DNA of 10,745 bases from an uncultured Clostridia bacterium (lineage in GTDB: Bacteria > Bacillota > Clostridia > UMGS1883). The notes beneath the pieces are model-generated. The model did not search any database, was not told the DNA's origin, and saw only the letters and a list, made by a program, of their open reading frames with translations. Positions within the stretch are counted from its first letter, which is position 1; every line of letters begins with the position of its first letter. The DNA lies in the NCBI GenBank assembly GCA_947629615.1, contig CANRER010000045.1:1-10745 (forward strand), in the 5' to 3' direction. Positions 5,201-10,681 of the stretch are shown piece by piece. The translations under genes were made by a program, and so were the position numbers.

Positions 5201-7490
5201 TTCCAACGAGGTCTGGGACGATGACGTTACCAAGGGCAAGGATTTTGCGAAAAACGGCTATGAGCAAATTTTATCCGCCGGCAAGACCGTCAAGGGCGAC
5301 AAGGCCAGCGTGCAAAAGCTCAGCGGTCAGGCGAGATATATTGTTATAAAAGTCAACTCATCCGACAATACCAAGGCCAAAGCTCCGTCCATATACGAGC
5401 TTGAGGTAAACGGCTGGAAGCTCACCTCGGAGGTTTACGCCATAGACCATGAAAGCAAGACCATAACGATGCCCGCATATACCACTGTCGCCGAGGCCGA
5501 AAAGAATCTGAACCTTGAGGGTAAAGCCTCGCTGGATATAGACAGCAGAGGCCCCTATGTCGGCGACAGCATAGCCATTGTGGACGATTTAGGCGAAAAG
5601 GCCGCCGTATACAGCGTGAACGCCACCGCCGTGGGCGAGGCCTATGGCAGGTTAGATTTTGCAGACGGTCTTAAGCCGGAGGCTACCTCCTCCGCCGCCG
5701 ACCATGATTCCGCCCTCGCCGTTGACGGCGACGACGAAACCTTCTGGCAGGCGAAAAATCCCGGAAGCGGCGAAAGCCTCACCGTTTCCCTCGACGACCC
5801 CTGCTACGTGGAGCGCGTCCGCGTCTACATGGGTGATTACGCCGCACCGTACTCCGTATACTACGGTAAGGGCGACGAATGGGTAAAGGCCGCCGACTGT
5901 GGCGGCAGCGAGCCCGAAACAGACCTTGGCGGCGTAAGCGCAGACAAAATCAAGATAGAATTTACCGGCGTAGGAAGCGGCGACTACGCTCGGCTCTACA
6001 GCCTCAACGTCTACGGAGCCCTCTTTGCCGACTACGCCCGTGAAAGCGTATATCTCACCGACATGGACGAAAAAAGCATCTCCGTGGGCTGGGGCGTGCC
6101 CACTCCCGACAGGACGATTGACAATAATCCCATAACTCTTGGCGGCAGGGTGTACGAAAAAGGCCTCGGCCTTCACGCCGACAGCGAGGTAGTATATGAG
6201 CTGAACGAAAACTACTACAGATTTACCGCCGTTATCGGCAAGGACGATGAGAGCGCAGGCAACGGAGACGGCGGCACGTTTATGGTTTACGGCACAGGCG
6301 ACGACGGCAAGGAGAAACTACTGTTCGAGCAAAACATACCCTCTTCAGATAAGCCCGGTTTCGTCGATATAGACATCTTCGGCATTAAAGAGCTCAGGCT
6401 CGTTACAAATACAGGCGGAAACGCGGACGGCGACCATACCGATTGGGCTTCTCCCTTGCTTTGGGGCGTCACCCGCGACATTTCCACCGGCGGCGACTGG
6501 CTTGTGGAGGCTTCGACCGGCGTGGGCAAATATGTGCGCATAGCGCATAGTAACGGCGACGTCGTTCCCGAGTCCTTCTATTCCACGCTAACCTATCTTG
6601 ATTCGAACGGAGAGGCAATTTCCGCCGAAACCGAGGGCTTCGCCGCCACCGGAAGCTCTACGGTGCAGGAGCTTAATGACTGTGTGCCCGAAGGAGCTGC
6701 CTTTACCCTGCTGGAGGTTTGGACCTCTGCGGGCGAGCTCATAGGCTCCGGCCTTATAAACACGGGTGAGGCGGGTTCCGCTAAGGACGATAATTTCGAC
6801 TATATATCCGATATACCGGCTGAATCCATAACACAGGGCTGGGAGGGTATGACCCCCGGCATCAACGCTTCGATAGCCGGCGGCGGCCGCGGCATCATGG
6901 TAAACGGCGTCGCCTACAAAAAGGGCCTGGGCCTCCACGCCGACAGCGAGGCGGTCTATAACCTTGACGGCAACTACTTCCGCTTTACCGCCGTTATAGG
7001 CATTGATGACGAGGTCAACAGCGAAAATCCCGACGGAAGCCGTGACGGCGCAACATTCCGCGTATATTCCACTGACTCCGAAGGTGAAGATAAGCTCTTG
7101 TACGAAAAGCACATCGCCGCTCCCGGAACGGCTCAAACCGTTGACGTCAACGTTTCCGGCGTCAAGCTGCTCCGCCTGGAGACCGACATGGGCGCGAACA
7201 ACACTCAGGACCACACAGACTGGGCTGACGCCAAGCTCTACTTTATTCCCGAGACGCCCGAGCTCTTTGTCACCGGAAATACCGTCAAAGTGATAAACGC
7301 CCCCGAGGGCAGCGAGCTCATTGCGGCCGTTTATAAGAAGGGTATGCTCGTTGACGTTATAACGACGGCCGCCGATCAGATAGACGAGATTTCCGTCGAC
7401 GGACTCACGGATAAGGGCGATAAGGTCAGAGCCTACCTTTGGAACGCTAAGACAATGACCCCGCTCACAGATGCGTTGGAGATTAAATAA
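2220..7490 (+). CDS. Secreted permuted family 3 glycoside hydrolase with two CBM32-like and two NPCBM modules
   Basis: The 1756-residue product is most likely a beta-glucosidase-type GH3 enzyme acting outside the cell. Residues 1-26 form a signal peptide. The usual GH3 order is inverted: the C-terminal sandwich domain comes first (about 40-310). It has GGGGSG at 83-88 and the acid/base motif GEDKDR with Glu176. An FnIII-like domain follows (313-423), then the TIM barrel (about 512-800). The barrel carries GRNFEYFSEDP (Arg634), KHF (Lys667, His668) and nucleophile Asp746 in GFVMTDFYA. After the catalytic part come a linker module (830-913), an F5/8C domain (920-1066), a second linker (1067-1138), a second F5/8C domain (1143-1267), NPCBM (1275-1416), a spacer (1417-1526), NPCBM (1527-1675) and a small C-terminal module. 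No LPXTG, dockerin or SLH anchor is visible. The usual DGPxGLR substrate motif reads NGPAGLQ. It has its own promoter and terminator. Exact sugar specificity is not readable. Confidence 0.93.
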   Translation: MKKVKHRAVSFMAAAAMLFSCIPAFSYYELATDELNGLSSREVGMRVAEEGMVLLKNDNQALPLKKGDTVAVFGINQIDYIPGGGGSGDVKSEYYTNLIDGLEQNGSVTVYDGLRSIYQKEYDNYWSTDKRTYAYGSKQGAVIMYWGEKAITDKQVADARAAADTAIITIGRPAGEDKDRSNSKGDFLLSDKESSMITKVKNAGFKKIIVVLNVAGVTDTTWFDGIDAALVVYFPGMDGGRAMADVLCGDAYPSGKLVDTWAKKCDDYASSPYFGAKTYTKYEEDIFVGYRYFETVPGAYDKVNYEFGYGLSYTDFEVSDVSVTHDDKNITVSANVKNIGDTYKGKEVLQVYYGAPEVKLTQPKKELAAFAKTKELAPGEAQRLTVSFPITDMASYDDVGKTGHEAAYVLEAGDYNIYVGTSVRKCTLEGKYNVPETIVTEQLAHRLVPDTSLLKQRMKSDGTFETLTATTAAPRTPDKYEKLYTSNPTSDDKFITFNEVSRDHSLLPAFVNRLTDDEMVRLVGCVEEDKAHGHRTGVGDIPSLGVPLVGSTNGPAGLQYNVPDDDPDKKTDPDQTNPEKNATFFPCATMQASTWNTELIELLGKAIGLEGAHFGFDLLQAPGMNIHRHPRGGRNFEYFSEDPYITGKMGIALTNGLQSEYVGAQPKHFALNNQETDRWHNNSVCSERAIREIYLKGYEMVVKEAHPWSMMSAYDKINGTHSTENYELLTEILRNEWGFDGFVMTDFYAETTHTGEIAGSTDLRAPFSTVKPNELKSSLASGKLQRWELQRASENILRYVLRTKDGVALQTTPFNYQLDFGFTSRAALTDGSILLSESLSVTEFMQSIVDKYNQKYELLYKDADGKESTIASYNVNLDGKIECDKDTQVSAGMTLRVRSEDDSVDEKYPIAIGSLSLKRPVRASATEQGNPPENTVDSVLTTRWSAYINASKTSENFGNWIEVDLGDIYNLSSLSLFCYRNKECSFTYDVWAKASNEVWDDDVTKGKDFAKNGYEQILSAGKTVKGDKASVQKLSGQARYIVIKVNSSDNTKAKAPSIYELEVNGWKLTSEVYAIDHESKTITMPAYTTVAEAEKNLNLEGKASLDIDSRGPYVGDSIAIVDDLGEKAAVYSVNATAVGEAYGRLDFADGLKPEATSSAADHDSALAVDGDDETFWQAKNPGSGESLTVSLDDPCYVERVRVYMGDYAAPYSVYYGKGDEWVKAADCGGSEPETDLGGVSADKIKIEFTGVGSGDYARLYSLNVYGALFADYARESVYLTDMDEKSISVGWGVPTPDRTIDNNPITLGGRVYEKGLGLHADSEVVYELNENYYRFTAVIGKDDESAGNGDGGTFMVYGTGDDGKEKLLFEQNIPSSDKPGFVDIDIFGIKELRLVTNTGGNADGDHTDWASPLLWGVTRDISTGGDWLVEASTGVGKYVRIAHSNGDVVPESFYSTLTYLDSNGEAISAETEGFAATGSSTVQELNDCVPEGAAFTLLEVWTSAGELIGSGLINTGEAGSAKDDNFDYISDIPAESITQGWEGMTPGINASIAGGGRGIMVNGVAYKKGLGLHADSEAVYNLDGNYFRFTAVIGIDDEVNSENPDGSRDGATFRVYSTDSEGEDKLLYEKHIAAPGTAQTVDVNVSGVKLLRLETDMGANNTQDHTDWADAKLYFIPETPELFVTGNTVKVINAPEGSELIAAVYKKGMLVDVITTAADQIDEISVDGLTDKGDKVRAYLWNAKTMTPLTDALEIK
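4977..5417 (+). other. F5/8 type C (CBM32-like) module 1 of the GH3 enzyme
   Basis: This encodes residues 920-1066. The segment opens with VRASATEQG, has the typical DSVLTTRWSA stretch, then NWIEVDLGDIYNLSSLSLF, and ends in RYIVIKV...IYELEVNGW. These are the standard discoidin-fold signatures: exposed loop with W, the xVDLG strand, and the terminal E-hydrophobic strand. Such modules often bind galactose- or GlcNAc-containing glycans at the cell surface or in polysaccharides. The ligand here is unknown. Confidence 0.8.
5646..6020 (+). other. F5/8 type C (CBM32-like) module 2 of the GH3 enzyme
   Basis: This encodes residues about 1143-1267. It has ALAVDGDDETFWQA, the conserved D-x-x-x-x-T-x-W feature of the family, then SLTVSLDDPCYVERVRVYMG and a terminal LYSLNVYG strand. 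It is more diverged and slightly shorter than module 1, and separated from it by a small linker module. A sugar-binding role is inferred from fold only. Confidence 0.72.
6042..6467 (+). repeat. NPCBM (CBM51-like) module, copy 1
   Basis: This encodes residues 1275-1416. It opens with SVYLTDMDEKSISVGWG, then YEKGLGLHADSEVVYEL, RFTAVIGKDDE, and closes with ELRLVTNTGG and HTDWA. These are the recognised steps of the NPCBM fold (K-G-x-G-x-H-A-x-S, F-x-A-x-x-G-x-D-D, D-H-x-D-W-A). CBM51/NPCBM modules are known to bind galactose and related glycans. The region is paralogous to 6798-7244. Confidence 0.85.
6798..7244 (+). repeat. NPCBM (CBM51-like) module, copy 2
   Basis: This encodes residues 1527-1675. 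It shares KGLGLHADSE, RFTAVIG and HTDWA exactly with copy 1 and has the same module boundaries. At the DNA level CACGCCGACAGCGAGG is identical at 6174-6189 and 6936-6951. This copy has a longer loop after IDDE (VNSENPDGSRDGA). The pair arose by internal duplication or module gain; the surrounding divergence suggests it is not very recent. Confidence 0.85.
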
Positions 7491-7506
7491 CACATAATGC
7501 TGCGCT

Positions 7507-7536
7507 AAAGAGGCCGCCATCGGCGGCCTCTTTTTT
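7507..7536 (+). terminator. Intrinsic terminator of the GH3 gene
   Basis: GC-rich arms GAGGCCGCC (7510-7518) and GGCGGCCTC (7522-7530) pair perfectly around a three-base loop. They are followed at once by six T residues (7531-7536), with three upstream A residues able to extend the stem. It lies 17 bases after the GH3 stop. This is a textbook rho-independent terminator. Confidence 0.93.
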
Positions 7537-7630
7537 ACCGCACCGCGATAATGTGAACCTCCGCACGATTTTTTGGCCGCCTGCCTTCACGCTACGGAGC
7601 GAGTTTATAAAAAAATTTTTATTTTACCTG

Positions 7631-7659
7631 TTGTAATTTTTGTCAGACTGATATATAAT
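7631..7659 (+). promoter_or_regulatory. Sigma-A promoter of cysS
   Basis: TTGTAA at 7631-7636 and TATAAT at 7654-7659 are separated by 17 bp. The predicted start near 7666 leaves a leader of only about 28 nt before ATG 7694. That is too short for a T-box leader, which often controls aminoacyl-tRNA synthetase genes in Firmicutes. A/T-rich sequence at 7606-7625 may act as an UP element. Confidence 0.75.
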
Positions 7660-7693
7660 AGTAGACAGAGATTTTCGTCAAAGGAGAATACCC

Positions 7694-9079
7694 ATGAAGC
7701 TATACAACACTCTTACGCGGCAAAAGGAGGAGTTTGTTCCGATAACTCCCGGCGAGGTGAAGATGTATTCCTGCGGGCCTACGGTCTATAACTTCTTCCA
7801 CCTTGGGAACGCCCGCCCCTTTATTGTTTTCGACTGCCTGCGGAATTTTTTGGAATATATCGGGTATAAAGTAACGTTTGTACAAAACTTCACCGACGTT
7901 GACGACAAGCTAATCAACAAGGCAAGGGAAGAGGGCTGCACCGTTAAGGAGATAGCCGACAAATACATAAAGGAATACTTTGTTGACGCCGAGGGCCTCG
8001 GCGTGAAAAGGGCAACGGTTCATCCCCGCGCCACCGAAAATATCGACGCCATAATCGATACCGTAAAGACGCTGATAGATAAGGGCCATGCCTATGAGGC
8101 GGACGGCGACGTGTATTTTTCGACGAAAAGCTTTAAGGACTACGGCAAGCTCAGCCATCAGCCGCTCGACGATTTGGAAAGCGGCGTACGCAAGGAGCTT
8201 GAACCCGGCAAGCGCGACCCTATGGACTTTGCTCTTTGGAAGAAGCGCAAGGACGACGAGATAGGCTGGGAAAGCCCTTGGGGAGTGGGCAGGCCCGGTT
8301 GGCATATCGAGTGCAGCGCTATGGCGAACCGCTATCTCGGCAAGACCATCGACATACACAGCGGCGGCTTCGACCTAATTTTCCCGCACCACGAAAACGA
8401 GATAGCGCAAAGCGAATGTGCCAACGGCGCACCCTTCGCGCACTATTGGCTGCATAACGGCTTTATAAATGTAAACAATGAAAAAATGTCCAAATCGTTG
8501 GGCAATTTCTTCACAATACGCGATATAGTGCAAAAATACGATTACGAGGTAATCCGCTTTTTCATGCTTTCGGCCCACTACAGAACGCCGATAAACTTCA
8601 GCGACGAGCTTATGGACGCGGCGAAGGCCGGCCTTGAAAGAATGTATAACTGCCTCGGCAATTTGGAGCATTTGGCGAAAACCGCTCAAGACGGCCCGCT
8701 TGACGAGGGTATCTGCGCCGCGATGGACGGCTTTAAGGAGCGCTTTATAGCCGCTATGGAGGACGACCTCAACACTGCCGGCGCTATATCCGTGCTGTTC
8801 GAGGCCGTGCGCTTTATCAATTCCGCAAAGGAAATGAGCGCCGCCGACATTGAACGCTGCGCCGATACGCTAAAGGAGCTTGGCGGGGTGCTCGGACTGC
8901 TGCAAAAGGAACGCAAGGCCGACATCAGCGCAGAGGTCGAGGCCCTTATAGCCGAACGCGCCGAGGCCCGCAAAAATAAGGATTGGGCTAAGTCCGATGA
9001 GATTCGCGACCGCCTTAAGAGCATGGGCGTTGTGCTGGAGGATACGCGCAGCGGCGTTAAGTGGCATATTGAAGCTTAG
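7694..9079 (+). CDS. cysS: Cysteine--tRNA ligase
   Basis: This is a class I aminoacyl-tRNA synthetase that charges tRNA-Cys with cysteine in the cytoplasm; 461 residues is the normal length. It opens MKLYNTLTRQKEEFVPI. The zinc-binding set is complete: Cys27 in YSCGPTVYN, Cys207 in GWHIECSAM, and His232 with Glu236 in PHHENEIAQSE. These correspond to E. coli Cys28, Cys209, His234 and Glu238. The ATP-binding HIGH-type motif reads HLGN at 36-39, and KMSKS lies at 264-268. The C-terminal part contains the DALR-type helical domain and ends with the familiar KNKDWAKSDEIRDRLKSMG stretch. ATG 7694 has AAGGAG at 7681-7686, seven bases upstream. It has its own promoter, but no T-tailed terminator follows on its strand. 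Confidence 0.98.
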   Translation: MKLYNTLTRQKEEFVPITPGEVKMYSCGPTVYNFFHLGNARPFIVFDCLRNFLEYIGYKVTFVQNFTDVDDKLINKAREEGCTVKEIADKYIKEYFVDAEGLGVKRATVHPRATENIDAIIDTVKTLIDKGHAYEADGDVYFSTKSFKDYGKLSHQPLDDLESGVRKELEPGKRDPMDFALWKKRKDDEIGWESPWGVGRPGWHIECSAMANRYLGKTIDIHSGGFDLIFPHHENEIAQSECANGAPFAHYWLHNGFINVNNEKMSKSLGNFFTIRDIVQKYDYEVIRFFMLSAHYRTPINFSDELMDAAKAGLERMYNCLGNLEHLAKTAQDGPLDEGICAAMDGFKERFIAAMEDDLNTAGAISVLFEAVRFINSAKEMSAADIERCADTLKELGGVLGLLQKERKADISAEVEALIAERAEARKNKDWAKSDEIRDRLKSMGVVLEDTRSGVKWHIEA

Positions 9080-9081
9080 AC

Positions 9082-9116
9082 GAAAAAATAACGGCATGGC
9101 TTTTGCCATGCCGTTA
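9082..9116 (-). terminator. Intrinsic terminator of the minus-strand gene
   Basis: A perfect 12-bp inverted repeat has arms 9089-9100 and 9105-9116 and a four-base loop. On the plus strand it is preceded by an A run at 9083-9088. Read on the minus strand this becomes a hairpin followed by a T run, so it terminates the gene at 9140-9508. On the plus strand the hairpin is followed by AGGCGCG, not T, so it is a poor terminator for cysS. Confidence 0.85.
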
Positions 9117-9139
9117 GGCGCGAAAGTGGGGCGGAGGGC

Positions 9140-9508
9140 TCAGATTTTGCCGAGCGGCCCGAGAATATCCATCATTTTATGATAGGTATCCATAAGCGCG
9201 GCGACCTTTTCCTTGAAGGCGGGCTCCAAATCGTCCGCCTCGGAAAGCGTTTCGATGAAATGCTTCAGGGCGTGTACGTCGGCGGCGCTGTCGGCGGCGT
9301 CGGTGTGAGTCCCCTTGCTTTGATACTCGCCGTGCTCCTTTACGTAGGACTGCTCGGCCTTGTAGATAACGTCGTCAAGCTTGCCCGCGGCGTGGAGCCT
9401 TTCAATCTCCTTTTCAACGTCCTCAAGCATGGGGTTGAAATCCTTGCCGGCCTTGGCGGCCTCGCGGAATTTTTTGAACACGCCCATAACTCCGTCAATA
9501 AAACCCAT
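9140..9508 (-). CDS. Hypothetical small helical protein, unrecognised family
   Basis: The 122-residue product is not a family I recognise. It starts MGFIDGVMGVFKKFREAAK, with an amphipathic feel but no clear membrane segment or signal peptide. It then continues as charged, Ala/Lys/Glu-rich helices (residues about 25-57 and 72-118). Six histidines occur, including H79-x3-H83 next to H68, which might bind metal, though this is speculative. The gene is complete: promoter at 9545-9573, AAAGGAGG at 9518-9525 nine bases before ATG 9508, stop TGA at 9140, and a minus-strand terminator at 9082-9116. These signals favour this frame over the overlapping opposite-strand frame at 9179-9655, which lacks a ribosome binding site. 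It is convergent with cysS and divergent from the recombinase gene. It is probably cytoplasmic, with unknown role. Confidence 0.8.
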   Translation of the reverse strand: MGFIDGVMGVFKKFREAAKAGKDFNPMLEDVEKEIERLHAAGKLDDVIYKAEQSYVKEHGEYQSKGTHTDAADSAADVHALKHFIETLSEADDLEPAFKEKVAALMDTYHKMMDILGPLGKI

Positions 9509-9517
9509 AACATTTTT

Positions 9518-9525
9518 CCTCCTTT
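9518..9525 (-). promoter_or_regulatory. Strong ribosome binding site for the minus-strand gene
   Basis: On the minus strand AAAGGAGG occupies 9525-9518. It is nine bases before ATG 9508 and only four before an out-of-frame ATG at 9513, so ATG 9508 is preferred. Confidence 0.8.
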
Positions 9526-9544
9526 GATTATATACTGTAACTTT

Positions 9545-9573
9545 ATTATAGCACGCTCCGGGGCGACAGTCAA
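9545..9573 (-). promoter_or_regulatory. Sigma-A promoter of the minus-strand gene
   Basis: On the minus strand TTGACT (9573-9568) and TATAAT (9550-9545) are separated by 17 bp. The start should lie near 9538, giving a leader of about 30 nt. The near-consensus boxes predict strong expression. The promoter stands back to back with the recombinase promoter, 28 bp between the two -35 boxes. Confidence 0.85.
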
Positions 9574-9590
9574 GTTTTTTTGTAAAAAAC
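9574..9590. repeat. A/T-tract inverted repeat between divergent promoters
   Basis: GTTTTTT (9574-9580) and AAAAAAC (9584-9590) form a 7-bp inverted repeat with a three-base centre. It lies directly behind the minus-strand -35 box and 11 bp before the plus-strand -35 box. It could act as a shared UP element, a bent-DNA segment or a regulator site; the sequence does not decide. Confidence 0.45.
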
Positions 9591-9601
9591 GGAAAAATCT
9601 C

Positions 9602-9630
9602 TTGACATATCGGGGAATAAGCGGTAAAAT
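9602..9630 (+). promoter_or_regulatory. Sigma-A promoter of the tyrosine recombinase gene
   Basis: A perfect TTGACA at 9602-9607 and a good TAAAAT at 9625-9630 are separated by 17 bp. Transcription should start near 9637, four bases before a long inverted repeat, leaving a leader of about 70 nt. Confidence 0.8.
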
Positions 9631-9640
9631 AAATACAGAC

Positions 9641-9670
9641 AATTCAACAAAATAAAAATTTTGTTGAATT
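9641..9670 (+). repeat. Perfect 13-bp-arm inverted repeat in the recombinase leader
   Basis: The arms AATTCAACAAAAT (9641-9653) and ATTTTGTTGAATT (9658-9670) pair perfectly around an AAAA loop. It spans about +5 to +34 of the predicted transcript. It is not followed directly by a T run, the nearest being 9681-9686, so it is not a standard terminator. It could be an operator, or a 5' hairpin that stabilises or attenuates the mRNA. Confidence 0.65.
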
Positions 9671-9706
9671 GGGGATAGGATTTTTTGAGGGGGAGGCTTT
9701 ACGGCT

Positions 9707-10681
9707 ATGGCTAAAAGCGTTTTCAAGGAGGACGACCTGCCGCGTTCCGCTAAAAGCTTTTTAAGCTACATGAGCAATATCAAAGGCAAATCCGACAAAA
9801 CCGTTCACGAATACTACTACGACCTCCGCACGTTTTTCAGATTTATGAAATGCTCACGCGGCCTCGCTGATTTTGATAAATTTGATGAAATCGACTGCTC
9901 GGATATCGACGACGCTTTTCTTCGCGGCATCACTCTTGACGATATGTACGAATTCCTTACATATACTAACCGTCTGCGCGACAATAACGCAAACTCACGC
10001 GCCAGAAAGGTTTCGTGCCTGAAAAGCTACTTTAATTACCTTTCCACAAAGGCCGGCGTGCTTGAGGTCAATGTCACCAAGGAGCTTGAATCGCCGAAGC
10101 TGCCGGCGCGGCTGCCCACTTATCTCACGCTTGACGAAAGCAAATGCCTGCTTGAGGCCGTTGACGGCGAATTTAAGGCGCGTGATTACTGCATTATACT
10201 GCTGTTCCTAAATTGCGGTATGCGCTTAAGCGAGTTGGTCGGCATAAATACGAACGATATTTCGGGCGATAAACTAACAGTTATCGGCAAAGGAAATAAA
10301 CAGCGCACAATATACTTAAATTCGTCCTGCGTTGAGGCTATAAACGAATATTTGAAGGTTCGCCCGAAGGACAACCTGAAGGACAGGAACGCTTTGTTTT
10401 TGAGCAAGCAAAAATCGCGCATTTCCAATAACATGGTTTATAAAATGGTGCAGAAAAATCTGCTGCGCGCGGGGCTTGACCCGAGCCGATACTCGCCGCA
10501 TAAGCTGCGGCACACGGCGGCCACGCTGATGTATAAGCACGGCAACGTCGATGTTCGCGCCCTGCAAGAGATACTCGGCCACGAGCAGCTTTCCACAACG
10601 CAGATATACACCCACGTGGACGAGGAGGAGCTTCGCGACGCAATCGAGCGCAATCCTCTCGCCGATTTCAAGAAAGACTAA
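9707..10681 (+). CDS. XerC/XerD-type tyrosine recombinase
   Basis: The 324-residue product has a SAM-like N-terminal core-binding domain (about 14-125; KTVHEYYYDLRTFFRF) and a C-terminal catalytic domain (about 135-310). The full catalytic set is visible: Arg173 in CGMRLSELVG, Lys195 in GKGNKQR, His265 and Arg268 in PHKLRHTAA, His292 in LGHEQLSTTQ, and nucleophile Tyr301 in IYTHV. Xer enzymes cut and rejoin DNA via a 3'-phosphotyrosine and usually resolve chromosome dimers at dif with FtsK. The length is a little above classic XerC/D (about 300), because of an acidic N-terminal stretch and an insertion near EIDCSDIDDAF. No mobile-element partners or attachment repeats surround it, so a chromosomal Xer-type role is more likely than a phage integrase. 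I cannot separate XerC from XerD. The start has GGGAGG at 9691-9696, ten bases upstream. Confidence 0.92.
   Translation: MAKSVFKEDDLPRSAKSFLSYMSNIKGKSDKTVHEYYYDLRTFFRFMKCSRGLADFDKFDEIDCSDIDDAFLRGITLDDMYEFLTYTNRLRDNNANSRARKVSCLKSYFNYLSTKAGVLEVNVTKELESPKLPARLPTYLTLDESKCLLEAVDGEFKARDYCIILLFLNCGMRLSELVGINTNDISGDKLTVIGKGNKQRTIYLNSSCVEAINEYLKVRPKDNLKDRNALFLSKQKSRISNNMVYKMVQKNLLRAGLDPSRYSPHKLRHTAATLMYKHGNVDVRALQEILGHEQLSTTQIYTHVDEEELRDAIERNPLADFKKD

Noticed and set aside
6588..7520. Minus-strand 310-codon open frame opposite the end of the GH3 gene
   Set aside because: It lies wholly over NPCBM-coding sequence and the GH3 terminator, with no promoter, ribosome binding site or recognisable domain.
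7660..7693. T-box riboswitch before cysS
   Set aside because: The predicted leader is about 28 nt, far too short for a T-box, and no specifier or antiterminator structure is visible.
9179..9655. Plus-strand 158-codon open frame opposite the unknown minus-strand gene
   Set aside because: No ribosome binding site precedes its ATG, and it runs through both divergent promoters. The minus-strand frame has a complete promoter, binding site and terminator.
9340..9726. Minus-strand 128-codon open frame overlapping the unknown gene in another frame
   Set aside because: Its start lies inside the recombinase gene and it crosses the promoters. No ribosome binding site supports its first ATG.
9707..10681. 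Phage or integrative-element integrase
   Set aside because: No att-like direct repeats, tRNA, excisionase or phage genes are nearby, and the sequence resembles chromosomal XerC/D. The right side is cut off, so this is not fully excluded.
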